9,113 bases of DNA from JAAFHB01 sp038240855 (lineage in GTDB: Bacteria; Bacteroidota; Bacteroidia; Bacteroidales; Prolixibacteraceae): the NCBI GenBank assembly GCA_038240855.1, contig JBBRGI010000134.1:1-9113 (forward strand), read 5' to 3'. Below, piece by piece: positions 8,501 through 9,113 of this stretch. The notes under the pieces were generated by a model. It had not been told where the DNA came from. It saw only the letters and a list, made by a program, of their open reading frames with translations, and did no database searches. How positions within the stretch are numbered: the stretch's first letter is position 1; each line of letters starts with the position of its first letter. Position numbers and translations under genes: made by a program.

Positions 8501-9113
8501 AACATCATTTTTCAATAGGAAATCAAATTGAGGGCGAATACGTTACAATAGTTGTTAAAAATGAAGGTCTGGGAATAGCACCATCCATTCTGCCAAATAT
8601 TTTCGATCGGTTTTACCAGGCCCCCGGTCAACTTTCAGGTACAGGTATTGGACTTCATCTTTGCAGCGAATATATATTAATGCACCATGGACAGATAGAT
8701 GTTTTTACCGGCGAGAACCTCGGAGCCTCGTTTTTAGTCCGGCTCCCTGTTACAAATGATGAAATGGGGAAAGGGATTCAGCAAACAGTTTCTCAAATCT
8801 CGCATTACGAGGAACAACAATTCCAGACGGTCGGCAATCAAACCTCAGTCTCAAAAACAGGTAAAGAGGCTGTAATTTTAGTGGTAGAAGATAATAAGGA
8901 GATGCAAAGATTTCTAAAAACCATCTTATCTGATGCCTACCAAGTAATTACGGCCAGTGAAGGGGTTGAGGGACTTGAGAAAGTCCGGGAGTTTAATCCC
9001 GACCTTGTAATTACAGATGTGATGATGCCGGGAATGAATGGTACCGCCTTTTGTAATGCTTTGAAATCGAATCTGGAAACCAGTCATATACCCGTATTAA
9101 TGCTTACAGCACT
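5506..9113 (+). CDS. Hybrid two-component system sensor/regulator (HTCS), C-terminus outside window
   Basis: The frame is open from ATG 5506 to the right edge, 1202 codons. This start gives a basic n-region (R2, R6, K12, K13), a hydrophobic core and probable cleavage at ALA38-V39; ATG 5371 and 5548 are alternatives. Residues about 59-700 carry 14 blade motifs of the IWxGTxxGL type, consistent with two seven-bladed propellers. A Y_Y_Y domain follows (about 716-786), then a membrane helix (797-814). The HisKA domain has H854 in NISHEFRTPLT. The HATPase domain has N967/N971 in NLLSNAIKYT, a G1 box NEGLG with N1019 where Asp is usual, FDRFYQ, and GTGIGL at 1045-1050. The receiver has E1128-D1129, acceptor D1171 in ITDVMMPG and T1201. 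An AraC-type DNA-binding domain is expected beyond the edge. Such proteins sense a periplasmic oligosaccharide and activate their PUL; the neighbouring GH88-susCD operon is the likely target. Confidence -1.
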   Translation, partial: MRLNFRHITIVKKAMQLNTMLFIIQLILCFSIWNPALAVPEDFKIKRISPEGGFTFEALSSICEDKYGFIWFGSNNGVYRYNSMETVKFINSPDDKTTLRGNYVRSLYLDMKREIWISADHGLSVFDYQCECFRRFQFHDAAGNPRGLNVLQILQIADSTYWMIDSFGFSRIDFKTNTVSYLQLPEDYKNDLIRIATKTEKEDRIWLGGSNGGIYYCDPPYQKVNFFAHARNQNVISILPDGNNLWIGYDWGGADLYTRQGVLTEHFDDNIEGKNKIPSSRVRTIFKYKNEIWLGTFKGLIRMSENGNEVIEKEKYTGLTNNSIYAIYRDSKNGIWIGTWSGGLGYINEWSNNFEHFQRESIIHPLSDNVISSFEETEDGKIVIATEEGHLNYLDRTNHHLTDVRIKGPVGMVNHIKSMHTDKKGTLWIGTFASGVFFKPKGTMDFRKFNQIDDFKEQFYDITGTDEGLWFASSVRGLFYYDYQTLLVKHYTSNNSDPESLSANSVRTLLIDSKGNLWVGTGNGLNKKEKGSDHFIRYFYNQNENNRISSNNIYSLFEDSKQNIWIGTAGGGVTIYDPKTGLFSQLSKKDGLPGNDVYGILEDNNGAIWMSTENGLSAWSPVKKNFRNFDYTDGIQGNQFNPGATFKAKNGELFFGGSNGFTRFDPNQIKENPVAPKVIITGLEINNQTVNQLNEPKIFRQSVMTLSELELQYNQNSLRFSFVANNFLLPQKNRYKYRLTGYSPDWIEIQNDNKAIFTKIPPGNYVFEVIAANNDGIWNDTPTTLDININQPFWKTVYAYLIYLVIILVIFYFLQRELRLRSRLKNSILHERIQRENEEKLHQLKLHFFTNISHEFRTPLTLILSPLSLLRKKLAGQDESMEHLIMIENNANRLIRLVNQILDIRKIELGKMDFQPLPFDIVRLCHEVFQCFSLQDNDRKINFHFESDYSSLFITIEPDKIDKMIFNLLSNAIKYTNEEGTIQLSIKHSGWQPETLDGQHHFSIGNQIEGEYVTIVVKNEGLGIAPSILPNIFDRFYQAPGQLSGTGIGLHLCSEYILMHHGQIDVFTGENLGASFLVRLPVTNDEMGKGIQQTVSQISHYEEQQFQTVGNQTSVSKTGKEAVILVVEDNKEMQRFLKTILSDAYQVITASEGVEGLEKVREFNPDLVITDVMMPGMNGTAFCNALKSNLETSHIPVLMLTA

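Noticed and set aside
1..9113. A previously undescribed multi-gene system
   Set aside because: All four genes fall in well-known PUL families with intact core motifs and familiar organisation. Novelty, if any, lies in the regulatory region and the glycan target, not in a new system visible here.

Overview
This window is part of a Bacteroidota polysaccharide utilisation locus (PUL). The organism assignment rests on four things seen here: an adjacent susC/susD pair, a giant hybrid two-component sensor, near-absence of Shine-Dalgarno sequences with AT-rich leaders, and promoter-like elements of the Bacteroidota TTTG/TAnnTTTG type. Moderate GC and protein style suggest Bacteroidales or Marinilabiliales-like bacteria, but the genus cannot be fixed from this sequence.

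Layout. The left 60% is a minus-strand operon read right to left. It starts with a GH88-family unsaturated glucuronyl hydrolase (5178 to 3964), followed after 33 bp by a SusC-like TonB-dependent transporter (3930 to 850), and after 12 bp by a SusD-like glycan-binding lipoprotein. The SusD gene begins at 837 and runs off the left edge after 279 codons. A 327-bp AT-rich intergenic region (5179-5505) carries a TAnnTTTG -7 element for the operon, two candidate promoters for the divergent gene, and a striking nested repeat at 5308-5339. The right 40% is a plus-strand hybrid two-component system (HTCS) from about 5506 to the right edge. It has a signal peptide, 14 beta-propeller blade motifs, a Y_Y_Y domain, one membrane segment, HisKA, HATPase_c and most of a receiver domain. 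It is cut before the expected AraC-type DNA-binding domain.

How they work together (inference from well-studied PULs). SusC/SusD bind and import oligosaccharides across the outer membrane. An upstream lyase, not in this window, would generate 4,5-unsaturated uronyl ends, and GH88 removes those ends. The HTCS would sense an oligosaccharide in the periplasm and activate the operon. GH88 points to a uronate-containing substrate such as a glycosaminoglycan or another lyase-degraded uronic polysaccharide; the exact glycan cannot be decided here.

I see no RNA genes, mobile elements or CRISPR arrays, and no convincing new biological system. The points most worth a second look are the nested operator-like repeat between the divergent genes, the Asn in place of the usual Asp in the kinase G1 box, and the possible signal-quenching circuit formed by the divergent GH88/HTCS pair.
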